Assembly: GCA_030916975.1 (NCBI GenBank) | Contig: JAUPVO010000012.1 | Span: 1-29,164 of the forward strand | Length of the DNA: 29,164 nt | Origin: Patescibacteria group bacterium | GTDB taxonomy: Bacteria; Patescibacteriota; Minisyncoccia; Phycocordibacterales; UBA5272 | Direction of reading: 5' to 3' | Part shown: one piece after another, positions 28,736-29,164 of the stretch | Position numbering within the stretch: position 1 is the stretch's first letter | Layout: every line of letters begins with the position of its first letter | Notes under the pieces: model-generated | Told to the model about the DNA's origin: nothing | What the model saw: only the letters and a program-made list of their open reading frames with translations | Databases searched by the model: none | Program-made: the position numbers and the translations under genes

Positions 28736-29164
28736 GGAGCTGAAAAGCTCCTTTTGTCTTTTGTTAGTAAGCTTTTTATCCAGTTCGAGAACTTCATTTA
28801 CCTTAGGCATCCATTCCAGGAGAAAAGAAAACGCTTTTGTGTATTCTGGCCTTATTTCTCCTTGTAAAACTGAAATGTTCGAGAAAGCATAGGCAAGTAG
28901 TAATCTTCTCTCTTCAATTGTTGCTTTTTGACTTAAATAAATATCTTTTGCCCTTAATGCCAGTTCATGAATAGCAAAACCAACTCGATAATATTCTGTG
29001 TTATCTTCTTCTAGTTTTTTTAGAGAAATAAGTAATGCTTCTTTTTCTTCTCCAAAGAGTTTCACTTTTTCATCATAAAATTCTCCAGTTATTCTTTCAT
29101 CGAGCTTATCTTCATACATGATCCTCATTCGCTGTTGAATTCTTTCTAGTTGATTAGATCGGAA
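28649..29164 (-). CDS. Serine recombinase, C-terminal part (5' end outside the window)
   Basis: The minus-strand frame is open from the right edge. Its first visible residues, ERIQQRMRIMYEDKLDERIT, followed by GEFYDEK, closely match the segment of large serine recombinases that follows the zinc ribbon (QR...YEDKLDG.IT.EFW..K). A long helical coiled-coil region follows (EEKEALLISLKKLEED), then ATIEERRLLLAYAFSNISV and EYTKAFSFLLEWMPKV. These enzymes integrate, excise or invert DNA. The catalytic N-terminus is not visible. From about 28735 down to the stop at 28649 the frame reads the antisense of the helicase, so the last about 30 residues and the stop codon come from the target sequence, not from the recombinase itself. 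Confidence 0.85.
   Translation of the reverse strand, partial: FRSNQLERIQQRMRIMYEDKLDERITGEFYDEKVKLFGEEKEALLISLKKLEEDNTEYYRVGFAIHELALRAKDIYLSQKATIEERRLLLAYAFSNISVLQGEIRPEYTKAFSFLLEWMPKVNEVLELDKKLTNKRQKELFSSSHPIVLVNLGANPSDQSFDVQIPFVYLV
28735..28755 (+). terminator. GAAA-capped hairpin at the helicase/recombinase junction
   Basis: AGGAGCT (28735-28741) pairs with AGCTCCT (28746-28752) around a GAAA tetraloop, followed by TTTTG. It has the form of an intrinsic terminator on plus and lies exactly where the base composition changes, so it may belong to the end of the inserted element. Confidence 0.55.

Overview
The window is AT-rich DNA dominated by short, tightly packed genes. It looks like a chromosomal segment of a small-genome bacterium of the Candidate Phyla Radiation (Patescibacteria, probably the Parcubacteria side). 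This is an inference from several traits: an alanyl-tRNA synthetase that ends before the C-Ala domain, a DnaX without its zinc module, an S12 with an N-terminal insertion, a lysine-rich insertion in TrmD, and start codons mostly preceded by A-rich sequence instead of a Shine-Dalgarno (SD) site. TGA is used as a stop (for example in the small gene at 9020-9202), so the Gracilibacteria code does not apply.

Layout: 1-2240 holds the end of a DUF333-type protein, then rpsP, a khpA-like KH gene, trmD and a tRNA-Thr. 2300-6090 holds an unknown gene, alaS and a convergent unknown gene. 6190-8912 holds an Fe/Mn superoxide dismutase and RNase R. 8940-9290 is a GC-richer island with a small SD-driven gene on the minus strand. 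9370-15442 holds rpsL, rpsG, leuS, a dihydrouridine synthase and dnaX. 15442-19109 holds a membrane protein followed by an apparent redox module: a membrane-anchored FMN-binding protein, an ApbE flavin transferase and a ferric-reductase-like NAD(P)H oxidoreductase. 19110-22325 holds a MATE transporter (minus) and a D-lactate/glycolate dehydrogenase-type flavoprotein. A tRNA-Gln and a YunG-like gene follow.

From about 22870 to the end the window looks accessory. It has an unexplained hairpin-rich segment (22890-22962), a protein that appears to fuse a cyclodipeptide-synthase-like domain to a SET domain, two overlapping unknown genes, and two GC-richer genes with consensus promoters, long structured leaders and good SD sites. 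The first encodes a DHH-phosphoesterase-like protein, and its leader folds convincingly as an S-box (SAM-I clan) aptamer followed by an intrinsic terminator. The second encodes a DEAH/DEVH-box helicase with a multi-helix leader closed beside the SD. The helicase is cut off near 28730-28750 by the end of a serine recombinase gene that runs in from beyond the right edge, consistent with an integrated element.

How parts may work together: the ribosomal, tRNA-modification, aminoacylation and RNA-decay genes are housekeeping. Within the redox module, the NAD(P)H oxidoreductase could pass electrons through two haems to a flavin outside the cell; ApbE would attach that flavin. The lactate-dehydrogenase-type protein nearby may be a further electron source, but it is not in the same operon. 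All functions are assigned by reading motifs; no search or folding program was run.
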